Origin: Sabellastarte sp. h YS-2021
Taxonomy: Eukaryota; Annelida; Polychaeta; Sabellida; Sabellidae
Direction: 5' to 3'
DNA: 64,000 nt
NCBI GenBank assembly: GCA_964017235.1
Contig: OZ024934.1
Location: 85,216,706-85,280,705, forward strand
Part shown: positions 25,505-37,051 of the stretch, one piece after another
Layout of the letters: each line of letters begins with the position of its first letter
Numbering within the stretch: the stretch's first letter is position 1
Made by a program: the position numbers and the translations under genes
Notes under the pieces: generated by a model
Database searches by the model: none
Told to the model about the DNA's origin: nothing
What the model saw: the letters and a program-made list of their open reading frames with translations, nothing else

Positions 25505-28500
25505 ATGTATTGGAAGTGCAGGTATCGAGGGGGTGATCATATGTCACATCAGTCCAAAACCCCACTTAAACTTCATCAATCTGGCTCAGATTTTCACAGG
25601 AAACTCAGTTCATATCACACATTGATATTGTATTGGCTTGACTTATTCAGGAAACCAATTAAAAATTTCAATTTTCCGGGGTTTGGGGCCAGGCTCAGCC
25701 CCCCTCAAATTAGGAAATATCAGTTATATCCTAATACAACCAATCTGAAGCTCTTCTTTAATGTTGCATATGTTTTAACAATAATTGAGGATATATTAAG
25801 CCCATTTGGAGCATTACATCTCTGAAAAAAAATTATTTCACCCATATAGTGCTGTAAAAATGGTCAAAAATACATGTAAATTACACCAAACAAGTACCAA
25901 ATGTTGGTCTATAATGCTGAAATTTGGCCAGAATATAAGGTGGCACATACTAAATCTGACTGAACCGGTTTTAAAATTACATCTGATATAACAGTACCTA
26001 TAGTTTGGCAATATTGGCTTCAGCTGGCCCCAAATTCCCTTCTGTGGGGCCGCATTAAGATATACTTAAATTTGGCAAAGTAAGACAATTTTAAGGCTGA
26101 AAACCATATTGTTTGCTAGGGCTGGCGCCACTAAATGAGATTCCACAAGAATATTCCTTAAGAAATACATAACTGGTCCAAAATACATGTATTGGAAGTG
26201 CAGGTATCGAGGGGGGGATCATATGGCACATCAGTCCAAAACCCCACTTAAACTTCATCAATCTGGCTCAGATTTTCACAGGAAACTCAGTTCATATCAC
26301 ACATTGATATTGTATTGGCTTGACTTACTCAGGAAACCAATTAAAATTTTCAATTTTCCGGGGTTTGGGGCCAGGCTCAGCCCCCCTCAAATTAGGAAAT
26401 ATCAGGTATATCCTAATACAACCAATCTGAAGCTCTTCTTGAATTTTGCATATGTTTTAACAATAATTGAGGATATATTAGGCCCATTTGGAGCATTACA
26501 TCTCTGAAAATAAATTATTTCACCCATATAGTGCTGTAAAAATGGTCAAAAATACATGTAAATTACACCAAACCAGTACCAAATGTTGGTCTATAATGCT
26601 GAAATTTGGCCAGAATATAAGGTGGCACATACTAAATCTGACTGAACCGGTTTTAAAATTACATCTGATATAACAGTACCTATAGTTTGGCAATATTGGC
26701 TTCAGCTGGCCCCAAATTCGCTTCTGTGGGGCTGCATTAAGATATACTTAAATTTGGCAAAGTAAGACAATTTTAAGGCTGAAAACCATATTGTTTGCTA
26801 GAGCTGGCGCCACTAAATGAGATTCCACAAGAATATTCCTTAAGAAATACATAACTGGTCCAAAATACATGTATTGGAAGTGCAGGTATCGAGGGGGTGA
26901 TCATATGGCACATCAGTCCAAAACCCCACTTAAACTTCATCAATCTGGCTCAGATTTTCACAGGAAACTCAGTTCATATCACACATTGATATTGTATTGG
27001 CTTGACTTATTCAGGAAACCAATTAAAAATTTCAATTTTCCGGGGTTTGGGGCCAGGCTCAGCCCCCCTCAAATTAGGAAATATCAGTTATATCCTAATA
27101 CAACCAATCTGAAGCTCTTCTTTAATGTTGCATATGTTTTAACAATAATTGAGGATATATTAGGCCCATTTGGAGCATTACATCTCTAAAAAAAATTATT
27201 TCACCCATATAGTGCTGTAAAAATGGTCAAAAATACATGTAAATTACACCAAACAAGTACCAAATGTTGGTCTATAATGCTGAAATTTGGCCAGAATATA
27301 AGGTGGCACATACTAAATCTGACTGAACCGGTTTTAAAATTACATCTGATATAACAGTACCTATAGTTTGGCAATATTGGCTTCAGCTGGCCCCAAATTC
27401 CCTTCTGTGGGGCTGCATTAAGATATACTTAAATTTGGCAAAGTAAGACAATTTTAAGGCTGAAAACCATATTGTTTGCTAGGGCTGGCGCCACTAAATG
27501 AGATTCCACAAGAATATTCCTTAAGAAATACATAACTGGTCCAAAATACATGTATTGGAAGTGCAGGTATCGAGGGGGTGATCATATGGCACATCAGTCC
27601 AAAACCCCACTTAAACTTCATCAATCTGGCTCAGATTTTCACTGGAAACTCAGTTCATATCACACATTGATATTGTATTGGCTTGACTTACTCAGGAAAC
27701 CAATTAAAAATTTCAATTTTCCGGGGTTTGGGGCCAGGCTCAGCCCCCCTCAAATTAGGAAATATCAGGTATATCCTAATACAACCAATCTGAAGCTCTT
27801 CTTTAATTTTGCATATGTTTTAACAATAATTGAGGATATATTAGGCCCATTTGGAGCATTACATCTCTGAAAATAAATTATTTCACCCATATAGTGCTGT
27901 AAAAATGGTCAAAAATACATGTAAATTACACCAAACCAGTACCAAATGTTGGTCTATAATGCTGAAATTTGGCCAGAATATAAGGTGGCACATACTAAAT
28001 CTGACTGAACCGGTTTTAAAATTACATCTGATATAACAGTACCTATAGTTTGGCAATATTGGCTTCAGCTGGCCCCAAATTCGCTTTTGTGGGGCTGCAT
28101 TAAGATATACTTAAATTTGGCAAAGTAAGACAATTTTAAGGCTGAAAACCATATTGTTTGCTAGAGCTGGCGCCACTAAATGAGATTCCACAAGAATATT
28201 CCTTAAGAAATACATAACTGGTCCAAAATACATGTATTGGAAGTGCAGGTATCGAGGGGGTGATCATATGTCACATCAGTCCAAAACCCCACTTAAACTT
28301 CATCAATCTGGCTCAGATTTTCACAGGAAACTCAGTTTATATCACACATTGATATTGTATTGGCTTGACTTACTCAGGAAACCAATTAAAAATTTCAATT
28401 TTCCGGGGTTTGGGGCCAGGCTCAGCCCCCCTCAAATTAGGAAATATCAGGTATATCCTAATACAACCAATCTGAAGCTCTTATTTAATTTTGCATATGT

Positions 28501-29595
28501 TTTAACAATAATTGAGGATATATTAGGCCCATTTGGAGCATTACATCTCTGAAAATAAATTATTTCACCCATATAGTGCTGTAAAAATGGTCAAAAATAC
28601 ATGTAAATTACACCAAACCAGTACCAAATGTTGGTCTATAATGCTGAAATTTGGCCAGAATATAAGGTGGCACATACTAAATCTGACTGAACCGGTTTTA
28701 AAATTACATCTGATATAACAGTACCTATAGTTTGGCAATATTGGCTTCAGCTGGCCCCAAATTCGCTTCTGTGGGCCTGCATTAAGATATACTTAACTTT
28801 GGCAAAGTAAGACAATTTTAAGGCTGAAAACCATATTGTTTGCTAGGGCTGGCGCCACTAAATGAGATTCCATAAGAATATTCCTTAAGAAATACATAAC
28901 TGGTCCAAAATACATGTATTGGAAGTGCAGGTATCGAGGGGGTGATCATATGGCACATCAGTCCAAAACCCCACTTAAACTTCATCAATCTGGCTCAGAT
29001 TTTCACAGGAAACTCAGTTCATATCACACATTGATATTGTATTGGCTTGACTTACTCAGGAAACCAATTAAAAATTTCAATTTTCCGGGGTTTGGGGCCA
29101 GGCTCAGCCCCCCTCAAATTAGGAAATATCAGGTATATCCTAATACAACCAATCTGAAGCTCTTCTTTAATTTTGCATATGTTTTAACAATAATTGAGGA
29201 TATATTAGGCCCATTTGGAGCATTACATCTCTGAAAATAAATTATTTCACCCATATAGTGCTGTAAAAATGGTCAAAAATACATGTAAATTACACCAAAC
29301 CAGTACCAAATGTTGGTCTATAATGCTGAAATTTGGCCAGAATATAAGGTGGCACATACTAAATCTGACTGAACCGGTTTTAAAATTACATCTGATATAA
29401 CAGTACCTATAGTTTGGCAATATTGGCTTCAGCTGGCCCCAAATTCGCTTTTGTGGGGCTGCATTAAGATATACTTAAATTTGGCAAAGTAAGACAATTT
29501 TAAGGCTGAAAACCATATTGTTTGCTAGAGCTGGCGCCACTAAATGAGATTCCACAAGAATATTCCTTAAGAAATACATAACTGGTCCAAAATAC
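25505..29595 (+). repeat. 4,091-bp block E-D'-F'-G-H-I, copy 2
   Basis: Monomers at 25505, 26187, 26869, 27550, 28232 and 28914 repeat the previous block at a constant offset of 4,091 bp. Shared rare marks include the Trp32 codon in G, CGCTTTTG in the G tail, Leu36 in H, and GGGCCTGC, CTTAACTTT and CCATAAG in the H tail. The first monomer is chimeric: T at 25544 (Ser14, a right-family mark) but T at 25646 (Phe48) and Val87 as in E, which places a joint between those two positions. Confidence 0.87.
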
Positions 29596-30958
29596 ATGTA
29601 TTGGAAGTGCAGGTATCGAGGGGGTGATCATATGGCACATCAGTCCAAAACCCCACTTAAACTTCATCAATCTGGCTCAGATTTTCACAGGAAACTCAGT
29701 TCATATCATACATTGATATTGTATTGGCTTGACTTACTCAGGAAACCAATTAAAAATTTCAATTTTCCGGGGTTTGGGGCCAGGCTCAGCCCCCCTCAAA
29801 TTAGGAAATATCAGTTATATCCTAATACAACCAATCTGAAGCTCTTATTTAATTTTGTATATGTTTAACAATAATTGAGGATATATTAGGCCCATTTGGA
29901 GCATTACATCTCTGAAAATAAATTATTTCACCCATATAGTGCTGTAAAAATGGTCAAAAATACATGTAAATTACACCAAACCAGTACCAAATGTTGGTCT
30001 ATAATGCTGAAATTTGGCCAGAATATAAGGTGGCACATACTAAATCTGACTGAACCGGTTTTAAAATTACATCTGATATAACAGTACCTATAGTTTGGCA
30101 ATATTGGCTTCAGCTGGCCCCAAATTCGCTTCTTTGGGCCTGCATTAAGATATACTTAACTTTGGCAAAGTAAGACAATTTTAAGGCTGAAAACCATATT
30201 GTTTGCTAGGGCTGGCGCCACTAAATGAGATTCCACAAGAATATTCCTTAAGAAATACATAACTGGTCCAAAATACATGTATTGGAAGTGCAGGTATCGA
30301 GGGGGTGATCATATGGCACATCAGTCCAAAACCCCACTTAAACTTCATCAATCTGGCTCAGATTTTCACAGGAAACTCAGTTTATATCACACATTGATAT
30401 TGTATTGGCTTGACTTACTCAGGAAACCAATTAAAAATTTCAATTTTCCGGGGTTTGGGGCCAGGCTCAGCCCCCCTCAAATTAGGAAATATCAGGTATA
30501 TCCTAATACAACCAATCTGAAGCTCTTATTGAATTTTGCATATGTTTTAACAATAATTGAGGATATATTAGGCCCATTTGGAGCATTACATCTCTGAAAA
30601 TAAATTATTTCACCCATATAGTGCTGTAAAAATGGTCAAAAATACATGTAAATTACACCAAACCAGTACCAAATGTTGGTCTATAATGCTGAAATTTGGC
30701 CAGAATATAAGGTGGCACATACTAAATCTGACTGAACCGGTTTTAAAATTACATCTGATATAACAGTACCTATAGTTTGGCAATATTGGCTTCAGCTGGC
30801 CCCAAATTCGCTTCTGTGGGCCTGCATTAAGATATACTTAACTTTGGCAAAGTAAGACAATTTTAAGGCTGAAAACCATATTGTTTGCTAGGGCTGGCGC
30901 CACTAAATGAGATTCCATAAGAATATTCCTTAAGAAATACATAACTGGTCCAAAATAC
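29596..30958 (+). repeat. Monomers U and K linking to the large duplication
   Basis: U (29596, 681 bp) lacks one T in GTTTAAC near 29863, which shifts the long frame after 90 codons, and has a unique CTTTGGGCCTGC tail near 30133. K (30277) has Leu36 and an unusual TTATTGAAT near 30528. U-K followed by L (30959) recurs as R-K-L at 37734, 38414 and 39096, including the same TTATTGAAT near 38665, so this trio was copied from or to the inside of the large unit. Confidence 0.8.
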
Positions 30959-31640
30959 ATGTATTGGAAGTGCAGGTATCGAGGGGGTGATCATATGGCA
31001 CATCAGTCCAAAACCCCACTTAAACTTCATCAATCTGGCTCAGATTTTCACAGGAAACTCAGTTCATATCACACATTGATATTGTATTGGCTTGACTTAC
31101 TCAGGAAACCAATTAAAAATTTCAATTTTCCGGGGTTTGGGGCCAGGCTCAGCCCCCCTCAAATTAGGAAATATCAGGTATATCCTAATACAACCAATCT
31201 GAAGCTCTTCTTTAATTTTGCATATGTTTTAACAATAATTGAGGATATATTAGGCCCATTTGGAGCATTACATCTCTGAAAATAAATTATTTCACCCATA
31301 TAGTGCTGTAAAAATGGTCAAAAATACATGTAAATTACACCAAACCAGTACCAAATGTTGGTCTATAATGCTGAAATTTGGCCAGAATATAAGATGGCAC
31401 ATACTAAATCTGACTGAACCGGTTTTAAAATTACATCTGATATAACAGTACCTATAGTTTGGCAATATTGGCTTCAGCTGGCCCCAAATTCGCTTTTGTG
31501 GGGCTGCATTAAGATATACTTAAATTTGGCAAAGTAAGACAATTTTAAGGCTGAAAACCATATTGTTTGCTAGAGCTGGCGCCACTAAATGAGATTCCAC
31601 AAGAATATTCCTTAAGAAATACATAACTGGTCCAAAATAC

Positions 31641-33671
31641 ATGTATTGGAAGTGCAGGTATCGAGGGGGTGATCATATGTCACATCAGTCCAAAACCCCA
31701 CTTAAACTTCATCAATCTGGCTCAGATTTTCACAGGAAACTCAGTTCATATCACACATTGATATTGTATTGGCTTGACTTACTCAGGAAACCAATTAAAA
31801 ATTTCAATTTTCCAGGGTTTGGGGCCAGGCTCAGCCCCCCTCAAATTAGGAAATATCAGGTATATCCTAATACAACCAATCTGAAGCTCTTCTTTAATTT
31901 TGCATATGTTTTAACAATAATTGAGGATATATTAGGCCCATTTGGAGCATTACATCTCTGAAAATAAATTATTTCACCCATATAGTGCTGTAAAAATGGT
32001 CAAAAATACATGTAAATTACACCAAACCAGTACCAAATGTTGGTCTATAATGCTGAAATTTGGCCAGAATATAAGGTGGCACATACTAAATCTGACTGAA
32101 CCGGTTTTAAAATTACATCTGATGTAACAGTACCTATAGTTTGGCAATATTGGCTTCAGCTGGCCCCAAATTCCCTTCTGTGGGGCTGCATTAAGATATA
32201 CTTAAATTTGGCAAAGTAAGACAATTTTAAGGCTGAAAACCATATTGTTTGCTAGAGCTGGCGCCACTAAATGAGATTCCACAAGAATATTCCTTAAGAA
32301 ATACATAACTGGTCCAAAATACATGTATTGGAAGTGCAGGTATCGAGGGGGTGATCATATGGCACATCAGTCCAAAACCCCACTTAAACTTCATCAATCT
32401 GGCTCAGATTTTCACAGGAAACTCAGTTCATATCACACATTGATATTGTATTGGCTTGACTTACTCAGGAAACCAATTAAAAATTTCAATTTTCCAGGGT
32501 TTGGGGCCAGGCTCAGCCCCCCTCAAATTAGGAAATATCAGGTATATCCTAATACAACCAATCTGAAGCTCTTCTTTAATTTTGCATATGTTTTAACAAT
32601 AATTGAGGATATATTAGGCCCATTTGGAGCATTACATCTCTGAAAATAAATTAGTTCACCCATATAGTGCTGTAAAAATGGTCAAAAATACATGTAAATT
32701 ACACCAAACCAGTACCAAATGTTGGTCTATAATGCTGAAATTTGGCCAGAATATAAGGTGGCACATACTAAATCTGACTGAACCGGTTTTAAAATTACAT
32801 CTGATATAACAGTACCTATAGTTTGGCAATATTGGCTTCAGCTGGCCCCAAATTCGCTTCTGTGGGGCTGCATTAAGATATACTTAAATTTGGCAAAGTA
32901 AGACAATTTTAAAGCTGAAAACCATATTGTTTGCTAGAGCTGGCACCACTAAATGAGATTCCACAAGAATATTCCTTAAGAAATACATAACTGGTCCAAA
33001 ATACATGTATTGGAAGTGCAGGTATCGAGGGGGTGATCATATGTCACATCAGTCCAAAAGCCCACTTAAACTTCATCAATCTGGCTCAGATTTTCACAGG
33101 AAACTCAGTTCATATCATACATTGATATTGTATTGGCTTGACTTACTCAGGAAACCAATTAAAAATTTCAATTTTCCGGGGTTTGGGGCCAGGCTCAGCC
33201 CCCCACAAATTAGGAAATATCAGTTATATCCTAATACAACCAATCTGAAGCTCTTCTTTAATGTTGCATATGTTTTAACAATAATTGAGGATATATTAGG
33301 CCCATTTGGAGCATTACATCTCTGAAAATAAATTATTTCACCCATATAGTGCTGTAAAAATGGTCAAAAATACATGTAAATTACACCAAACAAGTACCAA
33401 ATGTTGGTCTATAATGCTGAAATTTGGCCAGAATATAAGGTGGCACATACTAAATCTGACTGAACCGGTTTTAAAATTACATCTGATATATTCCAATATT
33501 GGCTTCAGCTGGCCCCAAATTCGCTTCTGTGGGGCTGCATTAAGATATACTTAAATTTGGCAAAGTAAGACAATTTTAAGGCTGAAAACCATATTGTTTG
33601 CTAGAGCTGGCGCCACTAAATGAGATTCCACAAGAATATTCCTTAAGAAATACATAACTGGTCCAAAATAC
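31641..33671 (+). repeat. Nested trimer M-N-O, 2,031 bp, first copy
   Basis: M (31641) carries CCAGGGTTT and GATGTAAC; N (32323) carries CCAGGGTTT and TTAGTTCACC; O (33005) has AAAAGCCCA near 33056, GGCACCACT in the previous tail, and the 15-bp shortening at 33491. The same trio follows directly at 33672, and corresponds to 42506-44536 in the second large unit. Confidence 0.85.
33485..33498 (+). repeat. O-monomer deletion with 3-bp filler (18 bp replaced by TTC)
   Basis: Ordinary monomers read GATATA, then 18 bp beginning ACAGTACC and ending GTTTGG, then CAATATTGG. Here GATATA is followed by TTC (33491-33493) and CAATATTGG, a net loss of 15 bp giving the 667-bp monomers. The same scar lies at 35522, 36871, 44356 and 46387, always in O monomers, so it arose once and was multiplied with the surrounding blocks. 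Confidence 0.92.
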
Positions 33672-35702
33672 ATGTATTGGAAGTGCAGGTATCGAGGGGG
33701 TGATCATATGGCACATCAGTCCAAAACCCCACTTAAACTTCATCAATCTGGCTCAGATTTTCACAGGAAACTCAGTTCATATCACACATTGATATTGTAT
33801 TGGCTTGACTTACTCAGGAAACCAATTAAAAATTTCAATTTTCCAGGGTTTGGGGCCAGGATCAGCCCCCCTCAAATTAGGAAATATCAGGTATATCCTA
33901 ATACAACCAATCTGAAGCTCTTCTTTAATTTTGCATATGTTTTAACAATAATTGAGGATATATTAGGCCCATTTGGAGCATTACATCTCTGAAAATAAAT
34001 TATTTCACCCATATAGTGCTGTAAAAATGGTCAAAAATACATGTAAATTACACCAAACCAGTACCAAATGTTGGTCTATAATGCTGAAATTTGGCCAGAA
34101 TATAAGGTGGCACATACTAAATCTGACTGAACCGGTTTTAAAATTACATCTGATGTAACAGTACCTATAGTTTGGCAATATTGGCTTCAGCTGGCCCCAA
34201 ATTCCCTTCTGTGGGGCTGCATTAAGATATACTTAAATTTGGCAAAGTAAGACAATTTTAAGGCTGAAAACCATATTGTTTGCTAGAGCTGGCGCCACTA
34301 AATGAGATTCCACAAGAATATTCCTTAAGAAATACATAACTGGTCCAAAATACATGTATTGGAAGTGCAGGTATCGAGGGGGTGATCATATGGCACATCA
34401 GTCCAAAACCCCACTTAAACTTCATCAATCTGGCTCAGATTTTCACAGGAAACTCAGTTCATATCACACATTGATATTGTATTGGCTTGACTTACTCAGG
34501 AAACCAATTAAAAATTTCAATTTTCCAGGGTTTGGGGCCAGGCTCAGCCCCCCTCAAATTAGGAAATATCAGGTATATCCTAATACAACCAATCTGAAGC
34601 TCTTCTTTAATTTTGCATATGTTTTAACAATAATTGAGGATATATTAGGCCCATTTGGAGCATTACATCTCTGAAAATAAATTAGTTCACCCATATAGTG
34701 CTGTAAAAATGGTCAAAAATACATGTAAATTACACCAAACCAGTACCAAATGTTGGTCTATAATGCTGAAATTTGGCCAGAATATAAGGTGGCACATACT
34801 AAATCTGACTGAACCGGTTTTAAAATTACATCTGATATAACAGTACCTATAGTTTGGCAATATTGGCTTCAGCTGGCCCCAAATTCGCTTCTGTGGGGCT
34901 GCATTAAGATATACTTAAATTTGGCAAAGTAAGACAATTTTAAAGCTGAAAACCATATTGTTTGCTAGAGCTGGCACCACTAAATGAGATTCCACAAGAA
35001 TATTCCTTAAGAAATACATAACTGGTCCAAAATACATGTATTGGAAGTGCAGGTATCGAGGGGGTGATCATATGTCACATCAGTCCAAAAGCCCACTTAA
35101 ACTTCATCAATCTGGCTCAGATTTTCACAGGAAACTCAGTTCATATCATACATTGATATTGTATTGGCTTGACTTACTCAGGAAACCAATTAAAAATTTC
35201 AATTTTCCGGGGTTTGGGGCCAGGCTCAGCCCCCCTCAAATTAGGAAATATCAGTTATATCCTAATACAACCAATCTGAAGCTCTTCTTTAATGTTGCAT
35301 ATGTTTTAACAATAATTGAGGATATATTAGGCCCATTTGGAGCATTACATCTCTGAAAATAAATTATTTCACCCATATAGTGCTGTAAAAATGGTCAAAA
35401 ATACATGTAAATTACACCAAACCAGTACCAAATGTTGGTCTATAATGCTGAAATTTGGCCAGAATATAAGGTGGCACATACTAAATCTGACTGAACCGGT
35501 TTTAAAATTACATCTGATATATTCCAATATTGGCTTCAGCTGGCCCCAAATTCGCTTCTGTGGGGCTGCATTAAGATATACTTAAATTTGGCAAAGTAAG
35601 ACAATTTTAAGGCTGAAAACCATATTGTTTGCTAGAGCTGGCGCCACTAAATGAGATTCCACAAGAATATTCCTTAAGAAATACATAACTGGTCGAAAAT
35701 AC
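33672..35702 (+). repeat. Nested trimer P-N-O, 2,031 bp, second copy
   Basis: P (33672) is an M-type monomer: it has CCAGGGTTT and the GATGTAAC tail near 34152, but Ala14 and the Ile64 change at 33861. N (34354) and O (35036) repeat those at 32323 and 33005. The O tail ends GGTCGAAAAT near 35692, where nearly all other monomers read GGTCCAAAAT. The counterpart in the second large unit is 44537-46567. Confidence 0.85.
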
Positions 35703-37051
35703 ATGTATTGGAAGTGCAGGTATCGAGGGGGTGATCATATGGCACATCAGTCCAAAACCCCACTTAAACTTCATCAATCTGGCTCAGATTTTCACAGGAA
35801 ACTCAGTTCATATCACACATTGATATTGTATTGGCTTGACTTACTCAGGAAACCAATTAAAAATTTCAATTTTCCAGGGTTTGGGGCCAGGCTCAGCCCC
35901 CCTCAAATTAGGAAATATCAGGTATATCCTAATACAACCAATCTGAAGCTCTTCTTTAATTTTGCATATGTTTTAACAATAATTGAGGATATATTAGGCC
36001 CATTTGGAGCATTACATCTCTGAAAATAAATTAGTTCACCCATATAGTGCTGTAAAAATGGTCAAAAATACATGTAAATTACACCAAACCAGTACCAAAT
36101 GTTGGTCTATAATGCTGAAATTTGGCCAGAATATAAGGTGGCACATACTAAATCTGACTGAACCGGTTTTAAAATTACATCTGATATAACAGTACCTATA
36201 GTTTGGCAATATTGGCTTCAGCTGGCCCCAAATTCGCTTCTGTGGGGCTGCATTAAGATATACTTAAATTTGGCAAAGTAAGACAATTTTAAAGCTGAAA
36301 ACCATATTGTTTGCTAGAGCTGGCACCACTAAATGAGATTCCACAAGAATATTCCTTAAGAAATACATAACTGGTCCAAAATACATGTATTGGAAGTGCA
36401 GGTATCGAGGGGGTGATCATATGTCACATCAGTCCAAAAGCCCACTTAAACTTCATCAATCTGGCTCAGATTTTCACAGGAAACTCAGTTCATATCATAC
36501 ATTGATATTGTATTGGCTTGACTTACTCAGGAAACCAATTAAAAATTTCAATTTTCCGGGGTTTGGGGCCAGGCTCAGCCCCCCTCAAATTAGGAAATAT
36601 CAGTTATATCCTAATACAACCAATCTGAAGCTCTTCTTTAATGTTGCATATGTTTTAACAATAATTGAGGATATATTAGGCCCATTTGGAGCATTACATC
36701 TCTGAAAATAAATTATTTCACCCATATAGTGCTGTAAAAATGGTCAAAAATACATGTAAATTACACCAAACCAGTACCAAATGTTGGTCTATAATGCTGA
36801 AATTTGGCCAGAATATAAGGTGGCACATACTAAATCTGACTGAACCGGTTTTAAAATTACATCTGATATATTCCAATATTGGCTTCAGCTGGCCCCAAAT
36901 TCGCTTCTGTGGGGCTGCATTAAGATATACTTAAATTTGGCAAAGTAAGACAATTTTAAGGCTGAAAACCATATTGTTTGCTAGAGCTGGCGCCACTAAA
37001 TGAGATTCCACAAGAATATTCCTTAAGAAATACATAACTGGTCGAAAATAC
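35703..37051 (+). repeat. Extra N-O dimer, 1,349 bp, only in large unit copy 1
   Basis: Monomers N (35703, 682 bp) and O (36385, 667 bp) repeat 34354-35702, including the GGTCGAAAAT end (near 37041). The second large unit goes from its second O (45901) directly to Q (46568), so this dimer is either a recent tandem gain here or a loss there. Confidence 0.87.
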
